This document shows, piece by piece, positions 49,423 through 59,178 of a stretch of 64,000 nt of DNA. A program made the translations under genes and the position numbers. The notes below the pieces were generated by a model, which did not search any database, had not been told where the DNA came from, and saw only the letters and a list, made by a program, of their open reading frames with translations. This DNA is from Talaromyces rugulosus (lineage: Eukaryota; Ascomycota; Eurotiomycetes; Eurotiales; Trichocomaceae). Position 1 is the stretch's first letter. Every line of letters starts with the position of its first letter. The stretch is from assembly GCF_013368755.1 (NCBI RefSeq), contig NC_049564.1, forward strand, positions 938,001-1,002,000, given 5' to 3'.

Positions 49423-51915
49423 ATGGGGAAACGGAGGCTAATGAAGTTCTGTGTAGTCGGTGGCAATGCTGTCTCGGCTTTCTTGTCATGGAGGTTGCAG
49501 GCAACCAACTCGTGCGATGTGACCCTGGTGTGGAAGTCTGGCTTCGACGCTGTCGCCCAGTACGGCGTTTCTTTTCGGTATACCCTCCTCGCCCGCCCTC
49601 GCGGATCGCCCGGATATGATGCTAACCCTTTCCTTTTCCAGCTCAAAAGCATTCGGCAATGAACGCTTCAAGCCCCGACATGGTAAGTCTGCCATTGGAC
49701 AAAATTTGTATGGTTTCGGGCTAATAATCTCTTGCCTATAGTCGTGCGGTCGCCAGAAGAAGCCTCCTCGCGGGAGAACGCCTACGACTACGTCGTGCTG
49801 TGCGTCAAGGCCCTGCCCGATGTCTTCGACCTCGGCTCTGTCATCGAATCCGTCGTCACTCCCCAACACACATGCATCCTGGTCAACACAACAAACACTG
49901 TCGGCGTCGAATCTCACCTCGAGCAACGCTTTCCCACCAACGTCGTGCTGTCTCTAGTCTCAAACGTCAACCTCACCCAGACGGGTATCAGTGACTTTGA
50001 GCACGAGGGCTCGTCCGAGATGTGGGTAGGACCCGCCAGCAAAAACCCGTCCATTCCGGTGGCCATCCAGAACGACATGGCTTCGGCTCTGGCCATCACC
50101 CTGACTTCCGGCCAAGTCGACTGCAAGGTTTCTTCCAATATCAGACAAGAACAATTTGAGCGAATGATCGGGTATGAGAATTGCTCCCAACTACTTTGCC
50201 ATCTTTTGACTAACCCATCGAACAGTCCAATTGCATTCCACCCGGCTAGTGTGCTTTTCGATACCCCTAACCACACCCAACTGCTGGAGAAGGTCGGCGT
50301 GCGGCAGTTGATCACCGATGTGATTGACGAACTGATCAAACTGGCCGAGTCTCAAGGCTGCTCTTTCCCCTCGGATTTCCGGCAAAAGACCATTGAGAAA
50401 ATGACTGCTGGGCCCGATACCCAAAGTGTCATGTATCAGGACTTTTTGGCTCGTCGCCCGATGGAAGTAGAAACCTGCCTCGGCTCACCTGTGCGGTTGG
50501 CACTGGAAAGCGACATCCGCGTGCCTCGTATCGAGACTGTCTACGCCATGCTGCATCACATCAACATCGTCAACCAGACCAAACACTCCCATTCCGAGTC
50601 TCCTCCGCCAATTCCCTCCCAGCTCCCTCCCAGGACGTCGTCCGTGCCCCCAACCCAAAAGCCCATGACCAATGGAATGCGGTCCAGCCGAACGGCCTCT
50701 GGGGTGGGAATGGGCATGCCACCACCCCATCAAAGAAGAGGTCCCCCACCTATGAACGGTCCTATGAACGGTTCAATGAGGCCACCCAGCCATCAGCCTG
50801 GTCCACGGCTCCCACGTGATGTCTCGTTTGATGATAATGGATTAGAAGAGTTTAGCCATCTTGTCGTCTATGATGAGTTCCCTGGCAACGACGGTGTGTC
50901 CAATGGAAATGGTGTCCATCCCCCAGATATACCGAACGGAGGACCTGGCATCCCCAACGACGTGGCTTTACGTGAACGCGAGTTTGCCCTTCGCCAGCGA
51001 GAGTTGCAGCTACGTGAGAGAGAAATGCATATGAGACGTGGACCTCCTGGCCCTCGCCGTGTCGCGCCTCCACCACAGCATGCTTTTGACGAAGAAGATG
51101 AAGACGACTATGTTGACCCAATGGACTTCCGCCCTCCTCCTAATGTCGACCCCGAACAGATTGACATGATGAGCGTCACTTCCCGACGGACACGGAAAGC
51201 ACCCAGTGCTAGCCAATTGCGCCGTAATCCTGACTTGGGCATGCCAGTTAATCCCCGACCGCCCTCATCTACCAGTCGCTTCTTTGGTGGTCCTCCTGGT
51301 GGACGGAAAAACACCAACTCTCGACTGATGTCGGACATGCCGTCGCTGCACGCCGCACTGCTTGATGATCCGATGATGGGCTATTCATCCAACCGATACG
51401 GCAACGTCGACCGCAAGGAAATGCACATCGATTCGAGAGCGAACTCGTTATCCACTGTTAGCCGCATGGGTGACTACGGTCCCGGTCCCGGCCCCTACCC
51501 TCCCAGCCGACGAACGAGTGCATCGCCCGCTGCGTTCCCCCCTGGTCCGCGTGGCATGGGCCGGCCCAACACTGCACAAGAACCTCCGTATGGCCCTCCA
51601 AACGGCATGCTTGGGCCCAACGGCATGCCACCGCCGCCGCATAATCGCCCGTCCCCCCCGAACATGCGGGCCCCTGTTCCCCGATACCCTCCCGGACACG
51701 GAAACACGATGGCTGCACAGCAAGTGGAACAAAACTTAGGGGTGAGCAATTCATATCCAGTCAAGAATTCTCAAAACGTTCGAAGTCTGACTGGAAGTGC
51801 GAGCGTCAGCGGCGAGAGTGGTGATAGCGGAGCGAGTGCACACATTGATTCCGAAAATTCGGCTCATAGCAGCCAGATCAGCCTCGGCCACCCCATGCCC
51901 ATGCCCGTTCGCTAA
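49423..51915 (+). CDS. ApbA/PanE (ketopantoate reductase-like) Rossmann protein with long Pro-rich tail
   Basis: Four exons give 771 residues: 49423-49577, 49642-49682, 49742-50171, 50226-51915. The N-terminal 330 residues resemble the ketopantoate-reductase fold: a FCVVGGNAVSAF start, a DYVVLCVKALP strand, and C-terminal helices with LIKLAESQGCSFP. The nucleotide loop is GGNAVS rather than GxGxxG, so cofactor binding is uncertain. The other 440 residues are Pro/Gly/Met/Arg-rich and mostly disordered, with an REREFALRQRELQLREREM helix in the middle. This is not a normal pantothenate enzyme. Intron 3 (50172-50225) is 54 nt with no stop; removing it gives a smooth MIGPIAFHP join. An in-frame ATG at 49243 could extend the protein by 60 residues, but the added part is hydrophobic and holds a likely leader intron, so 49423 was chosen. 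The function is unknown. Confidence 0.8.
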
Positions 51916-52844
51916 GCGCCCAATTTCTTGTCCGTGGGAAATTTATTAGCGGGGTGTGTCATTGGACGTTTGAATGCCTATATAAACCTCATGGCTTTCT
52001 ATCCCTAATCTCAGTTTCCCAGCTGACCAGCCCTTCGATTCGTTCCAAAACACGCTATATTCACACATGAATCTTTTATAATGACTTAGACGAGGAAGAC
52101 ACGACCTTCCCGGGGACTTGCAAATGTCCTGGAAAACGGGTTGTTTTTTCTCGGACCTATAGGGAATATCTGGATTTTCCTTTGTTTCTTGTTTTTGTCT
52201 TTTGGCTGGTAGACCACGGCTCTGCACGTCCATTCTTTCCATTTCCCAACATGGCGTTTCTCCTATATCATTATGAAGTCGGGGACAGTATGTTGTCCCT
52301 AGTAATTCACCCAATCATGTTTTATCACTTATCATCATCACCACTACGACTGCCTATTTTCTTAACTGTTTTTGTCAACCTGTGTGACAGTGTATACTGC
52401 ATCCTCGGCGCATCTCTTTTTTCGCTCAGAACACGGCCCCCTCTTTGTTTGTGCGATTCAGTCTGCAAGTCCGTCTTTTGGCGGTTCTTTGATACATCAT
52501 TGATTCATGTCATTTTCGTCCGCCCACCGGCGGTTTTATTCAGTTCAGGGGGGTTTTTTTTTTCAATCGGCGCACAAAATGAGTGAAGGATTCCGTTTAT
52601 ACCAGACTAATGGATAAATCAATGTGGCTCAAGGGTCATCAATTGGCTTAATTATTGTACAATAGCTTGTGTCTGAAGTAATTACAATTATGGATATAAC
52701 TCACGTGACTATATCAACTAAGTTATTTCTTTCCCGACGGCAACAAGTCAAAACAAACACACCCTACGCCACAACATTTGAACAAATCACCTACATTGTC
52801 CGTTAGACAACCAGCCGACAATATTTAAATCTCTCTGATTCAAA
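51916..52844. other. Intergenic region between ApbA-like gene and hsk3
   Basis: About 930 bases with a T-rich 3' flank and the hsk3 promoter. No gene is supported. Confidence 0.5.
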
Positions 52845-53207
52845 ATGCCACCACAAATTCCAGGAGCCCACCGACGCAACGAGTCACAAATGCTGTCTCG
52901 CGGATCCATCCTCCCCGCGGGCTCAACAACAACAACAACCAGCAGCGCCGCCGCAGCCATGTCAGCCACTAAATCGCGGCAGTACGCACACCTGCACTCT
53001 CAACTGGCACAGCTGAATGCACACTTGGCCGATACCGAGAACCTGGTGCGTATGACGGCGGTGCAGGCGGGCGATATGCGGTTTTTGGGCGGATATATTG
53101 GTGGGCTGTTTATGGGCGCGGCCAAAGTGTTGGGCGAAGAGGGGGTGAAGGGGGCTGCTGCTGGGAAGCATGGGGATAATGAGGCCGTTGTCAAAGAGGA
53201 ATCGTGA
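52845..53207 (+). CDS. hsk3: DASH/Dam1 complex subunit Hsk3
   Basis: A small subunit of the DASH ring that links kinetochores to microtubules. A single exon gives 120 residues. The first 42 residues are a Thr/Ser/Ala-rich disordered head. The core (about 45-95) is RQYAHLHSQLAQLNAHLADTE, followed by a conserved MTAVQAGDMR segment and a GGYIGGLFMGAAKVL helix, the pattern of Hsk3. The tail is charged and variable. The gene is convergent with shb17, with only 67 bases between stop codons, so the 3' ends may overlap. It is longer than yeast Hsk3, mainly through the head. Confidence 0.85.
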   Translation: MPPQIPGAHRRNESQMLSRGSILPAGSTTTTTSSAAAAMSATKSRQYAHLHSQLAQLNAHLADTENLVRMTAVQAGDMRFLGGYIGGLFMGAAKVLGEEGVKGAAAGKHGDNEAVVKEES

Positions 53208-53274
53208 ATTTTTCTCTACCAGGGAGGAAACAAATTTATGAGTCTATTTACCATGGTCGATACGATACAGAGAT

Positions 53275-54203
53275 TCAATCCTCTACGACAAAACCGCCTC
53301 CAAGGACTACAGCAGGCTCGTTGACACTATGATGCTCATAACTGAAATCACATGGTTAGTTGGGCGTGTACTTGTGTTGGATAATGAATGAGCACAAACC
53401 TGAGCGTTCCGACTCCGCCTGCTTCCAGAATGAGTGCGGTCTCTGTCAAGGGCTTTCCGACCCATCGCATGGCAAAAGCGCGCAGAATGTGGCCGTGTGC
53501 GACAACCAACACGTCGACTTTGGTGCTGTCTGAGCCGGCGAAGCTTTTCTTGTGGTGTGTTTCTCGGATGCCGGCGATGAACGCGTCAAGGCGGCGGCAC
53601 ACGTCTTCGGGGGATCTAAATACCACCACCAATTAATGTTTTCCCTTCGAATGGGCGAAGAATCGGAAAAAGAAAAGCATACTCTCCCCCCGGACACCCA
53701 TCTCGCCAGATATCCCACGGCTCTTGGCCGTTCTTCTCCCGCAGCACCTTGATCTCGGCGCTCGTCAGCCCTTCATACTCGCCATAGTCCCACTCGCGGA
53801 TTGCCTCGGTGATGTCGATGGGTGCGTCTGTGCGGATGGGCTCTTCGTCCTCTGGGCTTCGCGTCTCCTTCCACGGAAGCCGCTCTTTGCATCCGATCTG
53901 CAGCAGTTCGAGCGTTCGCTGCGCGCGTTTTCGGGGGGATACGTAGCTGTCAATCAACTACGTCAGTCCCGAAGAGGGGGGAAAAAAAGAAGAAGAAGAA
54001 GAAGAAATAATAAGGGGAAAATACACATGTGCGAGTCGTTTGGGCGCAATCAAGCGGTCGTTCCCAACCAGCGCTTTGCCCGTAGCCTTGACTCGTTTCT
54101 CGCCATTGGCGGTGAGCGGGATGTCGCTGCTGCCCGTGTGTCGCCCATTGAGAGACCATTCGGTCTCGCCATGGCGGATTATGAAACACCGTGGAGTTGG
54201 CAT
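53275..54203 (-). CDS. shb17: Sedoheptulose-1,7-bisphosphatase Shb17, histidine phosphatase family
   Basis: Removes the 1-phosphate from sedoheptulose-1,7-bisphosphate, feeding non-oxidative ribose synthesis. Complement exons 54025-54203, 53683-53946, 53400-53615 and 53275-53341 give 241 residues. The catalytic phosphohistidine is His11 in RHGETEW. The acid group region is [10 protein letters not shown], and the second His is His188 in VVAHGHILR. The [12 protein letters not shown] join restores the conserved arginines. A last exon is needed: splicing 53342-53399 gives [15 protein letters not shown], the expected end, whereas reading on would stop early in unrelated sequence. An alternative name is phosphoglycerate-mutase-like; the DGCPGGE and AGGVGTLSY segments fit Shb17 better. 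Confidence 0.88.
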
Positions 54204-55162
54204 GCTGTGCTGTATTGCTGGAGTAGTTGACAGTTTGAAGATGGTTCCTGGGCTTTCCCCTCGATGACGTTCAGCCCCGCCGGTGGAGCTGACTAAGGCT
54301 GTATATACTTGTTTTGACAATAGTATGCTATTTTATCATAGTTCGCACAATGGTTGCTCTACAAGTAGTCAGGGAGGAATGGGCATATCGATAAGGAGAT
54401 TAATTTATTAAAAACACTTTATATTTGTCCTTCACTATTTGTGTATGATTTGACTATACGTTTGTTTTGAATGACACCATCACATGGATGTTTTACGGTA
54501 CTTTACAATCCAGGCCGGATACCAGTTACAATACGGCTTTCAACTAGACAAAACAATAGCTATACAAGTGTATTTATTAGCCTTACAGGGTCAGGTAACG
54601 AAACATGTAGTTTTGAAGAGGTGTTTTGGCATGTGATTTGTCAGCCTTGGCAGCACCCGCCGTGATTGGTCCCGCCCACAAGGCTGACAAATCTGGTGCC
54701 TGAGAAAGCCGCAGCTGCTTCTCTTTTTGGACTTTCTTGAATTTCGATGGCGCAATGCCAGCGACATGCTTTCTCTCGTGCTATAACATTATATTCCGAG
54801 GTGTTATTCAATCATTACCTATTCTTTCCCCTGAAATTGTCTGAGATGACCCGATTCCGTGCGAACCGCCCCCGCGCCACTACCTCTGAACTGGTACTAC
54901 TACGTACTTGGATGTGATCAGTAATCTTTTTCCAACATTCGCAAACGCTCAGATAAACATTTCGCGCGTGACTTTGTCGATGGGATCTGTACGGTCAGCT
55001 ATTTTTGATATTACGGAAGAAAGAAACTGCTTATAAAGCTGGGCCCGCGGTTGGTGAATTTTCATGTTGTGGCGACAAAATTGATCGACCAACGACGACA
55101 ACAACACAAACACTTTAGCTCGTATCTTCCATAAGCAAGAGCTGAAACGAAGACGTATCGTG
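54204..55162. other. Divergent intergenic region between shb17 and PHD gene
   Basis: About 960 bases with promoters of two divergent genes. Open frames here are short and without motifs. Confidence 0.5.
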
Positions 55163-56478
55163 ATGCCCCGGACACGAACGAAATTCATCTGGCCTCCGCC
55201 GAACCTGGTGGGGGACCACAGCGCTGAACAGCAACAACAACAACAACAACAACAACAACCGCAGAAGAAACAGAAGCTCGAGTCGAGCGAACAGCTACCT
55301 AGCAATCCACACACACGTACAATGCGCTGGAATAATGATAATTCGCCGGCACCCAGCGACGCGCAAGAAAGCACGCAGTCGTCTCAGGCGGAATGGAATC
55401 CCAAGTCCAACGATGCGCCGCCCTCGTTTGAAGCTGTCTTCAGAGCGCATTTGCAGATTCCGCTTGAGAAAGTTATTAAGAATTATCAAAACTGGCGACG
55501 TGAGTGACCTTTTTTCCGCCACTATCTATAGTTTCAACACGACTGACAAAGAATGTAGGACATGGCTCGGTTCACGACGACTATTGTATGATGTGCCATC
55601 GGCCCCGACCCGCAGGCCTCGTCCCTTGCTATACATGCCGGAGATCGTTTCACGACGAGTGCATGCCTCCGGGCTCGCTATATAATGATGTGAAGCAGTG
55701 GTATTGCGCCGTCTGTGTCCAGCGCAACTGGCATGTGCATCCTCCGACCATGACTCCTCCGGCGTCCCCTCCTCGCCTATCTGCGCAGCTTCCCACGGAA
55801 TCGACACATAACGTGTCTACTACGGATATAAAACCCGCGCATGAGACGACTGCAGAGGACTCGCAGGCGCTGTCCATTCTGGCTGAGATTTCCAGATCGA
55901 TGCATCGCGATGTTTCGCACTCGCAACCTCCAAGTCATAACCATAATCATAATCATAACAACAACAACGAAAATACTGGAAATACTCGCAATTCATATAT
56001 AACAACCCCCAAACCGTCGGCGCGGCCAGGCCCCCTAGCCCAGCCGTCTCCATCCACGCAGAGCTTCTCCATGCTCGACTCGCACGCGCGCAAGTCTCGC
56101 TTTGCAACGCTCTCGTCCGAAGTCGACTCTGCCCTCTGGGTGCTCTACCGCGAGCTCGAGAGCGCGACATCGCTTCGCCAGCGCATCGCCGAGCTGGAAG
56201 CCGAGGTGGTCAAACTGCGTCAAGACGTCAGTATCCGCGACAACCAAATCATCCTATCGCAGCGATCTACCCAGGCTAGCCCCGTATCACAGGCAGAACT
56301 GGAGCAATTGCGCACCAAGGCTGCTAATTGGGACGCTTGTGGCCCGGAACTGGAGCAGCTGCGCGCAAAGAACGATGCATTGGAACAGAGCCTGGGAGAC
56401 GCGCGTATCGAGTGTGCGTCCAAAGACGAGGCTTTGAATGAATGGAAAGGCCGACTGGCAAGTCTGATTGGGCCATAA
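55163..56478 (+). CDS. PHD-finger protein with polyglutamine and C-terminal coiled coil
   Basis: A probable chromatin reader or adaptor, otherwise uncharacterised. Exons 55163-55499 and 55559-56478 give 418 residues. A Gln tract lies at residues 24-33, in a Ser/Asn-rich head. The PHD finger is C122, C125, C136, C139, H144, C147, C162, C165, a complete C4HC3 set with the WYCAVC end. A His/Asn run follows. The C-terminal part from about residue 300 is an amphipathic coiled coil (RIAELEAEVVKLRQD). The splice adds the codon completing RRHGSVHDD directly before the finger. Several PHD types could fit; I see no catalytic SET, JmjC or acetyltransferase domain. Confidence 0.85.
55229..55260 (+). repeat. 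CAA microsatellite coding for polyglutamine
   Basis: About ten CAA/CAG codons in a row within the PHD gene. It is likely to vary in length between strains. Confidence 0.8.
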
Positions 56479-56966
56479 CATATTACACATATATATGAAT
56501 GGACCCTTTTCAGGTCTCGTTTGATTTCGTTGTTTGTATTATATTCACCTATTAGCACGGTGTACGGCGCATGTATTTGTTAGTTTTTATTTGGGAATAC
56601 ATTTAGGCAACTTGCATATGCATATTATTGATCAGTTGATGTACTTTCATGTTATACAGCTTGTCCATTCAACAATGACATCTGACCCCTCCAAGGGCTT
56701 ATCGATAAGATCAACATTGACATAACATTCGAACTCTTCTGAGTGCGTAGCCTAGAAATAACATTGGAGATAAGTAATCTAAATCTTTTCCAATCACTTG
56801 ATTAGTTATTCAAGGTATATGAGTAATCATCAATTGATGTATGTATCTGTTCCTAGACGACGTTCCACTGCCAAAGGTGGGGCTCTTTCTTGCCCACTAA
56901 CCTTTTTTCCCCAATGCAATAATTTACACTACGCTGTATACCTGAGATGCAACAGACGAAAACAGG
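56479..56966. other. Intergenic region between PHD gene and trm44
   Basis: About 490 bases, AT-rich, same-strand spacing between two genes. No gene is seen. Confidence 0.5.
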
Positions 56967-59057
56967 ATGGCTCGCAAACAAAAGCCAGCCACACGAGACC
57001 CGTCTAAACTAACGGGGAAACCTCTCAGTGAAACCGTAGTCCCGTCGCAAATCTACGGTCCTGAGAATGGACCACCCAGCAGTTCCCCCCAAAATGCAGA
57101 GAACAAATATACCCAAGGCTGGCTCACATCGCCAGATCTGTACGAAACAGACCTCTCGTTTCCACCAGTTGCCATGGAACGATTGTCCAATTTCTTGCTG
57201 GCGAATCCAAACATGAATGCGTCGCATTTGTTCCGTGCGGATATTTTGTTTGATAGCTCGGGGGAGCTGAAGACTCCGCAGGAAAAGGAGAGGCTGTTGG
57301 CGTTGAAATCTGGTACTCTGGGTGATGAAAATGAAGGCAGTCATGAAGAAGATCAGAGTAATACAAAAGAGCCTACGCAGCAGCAGCCGCAGCAAGTAGA
57401 AACGAGGATCCCGGCGGTTGAAATCGAGGGTCTGGAATTGAGCAAAACTGTGGTCCTAACATTGATACCCCGGAATCTGAATCTGGACAAGCCGCTGGAC
57501 CAGACCTGTCATTTTTACAAAGGTACAATGGTATCTTCTACGTCAGGAAAAACGGTGGAAAGATTTCTGTGTATCCGTTTCCCGCACATTGACTCTGTCG
57601 AGGATATACCGTTTTACCATCCCCGGATTCGAGGATTCGCTTTTATGTATGATTTTGAAAAAGAAGAGTCGTACGAAGAAGAACACACAAATCCGGGCAA
57701 AGGCACGCTGTCTCTGCACATACTCCCATTCCCGGCTTCGGAAGGCTTCGATCCTTTCCCAGCAAGACTGGAACGAACACTGCAAGCTCTCTTGAGCACG
57801 CAAACCCGTCTAGCCCGAAACACAAAGCCCATGTCATCAGCATCATCTCAGTCCGGCTCAGCGGACCCAGGCAAGGAACAAGTAGACGACAGCTACAATC
57901 CGTTCCAAGACAACCTGATCCCCCGCCATCTCATACAAAACACATATACCCGCCTTAAACTGACATATGCGCAAGATCTGTGTCGGGACTGGGTCGAGAC
58001 TACAGAGCCCTCAAAGCATGTCTTTGAAGACTTGTCTATTACTGCCTTTCTGATCGAGCTGTGGCGGAACATGTATGGAGTGGCACCCAAGGCTGAGCAG
58101 AAAGAAGGCGAAAAAGACGAAAAAAAGTTGTTCCCCGGGTTCGTCGACGTCGCCTGCGGAAACGGTGTGCTTGTTTATATCCTCCTGATGGAAGGCTACA
58201 AGGGCTGGGGCTTTGATGCACGCCAGCGCAAAACCTGGTCGATTTTTCCGGATTGGGTGCGGCAGAATCTGCAGGAATCACTGTATATTCCCAAACCATT
58301 TGCTGTAGCCCGTTCTCAAGGAGAGGACGGTATTAGCGAGCTTACAAGCAATGGAATCGCATACCACACGGGTGAATTCCCAAGGGACACGTTTATCATC
58401 TCCAACCACGCCGACGAACTCACCGTCTGGACGCCACTGATGGCCGCTTCAGCGTGCCCGGAAGCTCCGCTGCCGTTTGTATCTATTCCATGCTGCTCGC
58501 ACTCGCTGTCTGGCGCGAGGTTTCGGTATCCGCCGCCAAAGAAGCAGAAAAGCAAACCTACCAAGGACGACGATGAAGAAAAAGAAGAAGAGCAACCCGC
58601 AACAGGAGACCTCAAAGCCCTCCGCAAGGCCAAAATAGCTGCTAGCACTGCCCAGCCTAGCGCTGACCTTGAGTCTACAGCGGTCTTGAACTCCATGTAC
58701 GGCTCGCTGACGGCAAAGACCCAGAGTATCGCCGCCGAGCTCGGGTACGACGTTGACAAGACGCTGCTTCGCATCCCGAGTACGAGAAACATGGGTGTGG
58801 TTGGAGGCATAAAGTCGGCGGTGCAGAAACGGATGAATCGACGGAATGTGACAGAAGCTAATCAGGATGTAGAAGAATTGATCGCAGAGATTGTTCGAAG
58901 AGAGTGCGCCAGAGAAGGAGGCATTGACGCCGCGGCGAAGATCTGGATACAGAGGGCCATGGGTTTGCAAAAGGGCAAGAAAAGCGGTGGTGGTGGACAT
59001 ATCATAGATCATAGTTCTAACCTGGACTCAAAATTACATGAAGACAGCTCGTGCTGA
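56967..59057 (+). CDS. trm44: tRNA (uracil-2'-O)-methyltransferase Trm44
   Basis: Methylates the 2'-hydroxyl of uridine 44 in serine tRNAs in the cytoplasm, using S-adenosylmethionine. A single exon gives 696 residues, close to the fungal family length. The SAM-binding motif is FVDVACGNG at about residues 392-400, and the GYKGWGFDARQRKTW segment that follows is strongly conserved. A SIPCCSHSLSG motif and the NHADELTVW segment lie in the catalytic half. The N-terminal 300 residues carry a variable region plus LIPRNLNLDKPLDQTCHFY. Two charged inserts (Glu/Lys-rich) interrupt the domain. It is convergent with smc5, with 121 bases between stops. Confidence 0.92.
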   Translation: MARKQKPATRDPSKLTGKPLSETVVPSQIYGPENGPPSSSPQNAENKYTQGWLTSPDLYETDLSFPPVAMERLSNFLLANPNMNASHLFRADILFDSSGELKTPQEKERLLALKSGTLGDENEGSHEEDQSNTKEPTQQQPQQVETRIPAVEIEGLELSKTVVLTLIPRNLNLDKPLDQTCHFYKGTMVSSTSGKTVERFLCIRFPHIDSVEDIPFYHPRIRGFAFMYDFEKEESYEEEHTNPGKGTLSLHILPFPASEGFDPFPARLERTLQALLSTQTRLARNTKPMSSASSQSGSADPGKEQVDDSYNPFQDNLIPRHLIQNTYTRLKLTYAQDLCRDWVETTEPSKHVFEDLSITAFLIELWRNMYGVAPKAEQKEGEKDEKKLFPGFVDVACGNGVLVYILLMEGYKGWGFDARQRKTWSIFPDWVRQNLQESLYIPKPFAVARSQGEDGISELTSNGIAYHTGEFPRDTFIISNHADELTVWTPLMAASACPEAPLPFVSIPCCSHSLSGARFRYPPPKKQKSKPTKDDDEEKEEEQPATGDLKALRKAKIAASTAQPSADLESTAVLNSMYGSLTAKTQSIAAELGYDVDKTLLRIPSTRNMGVVGGIKSAVQKRMNRRNVTEANQDVEELIAEIVRRECAREGGIDAAAKIWIQRAMGLQKGKKSGGGGHIIDHSSNLDSKLHEDSSC

Positions 59058-59178
59058 CGAATTCGCGCATATGAGATTCGCTGAAGGAGCATCGACAAAA
59101 AAAAAACCCATCCCATCCCATATCTAAATAAACGTAAATATATTTATTCAAGGTGAATGCCAGAGTAACATAATTCAT

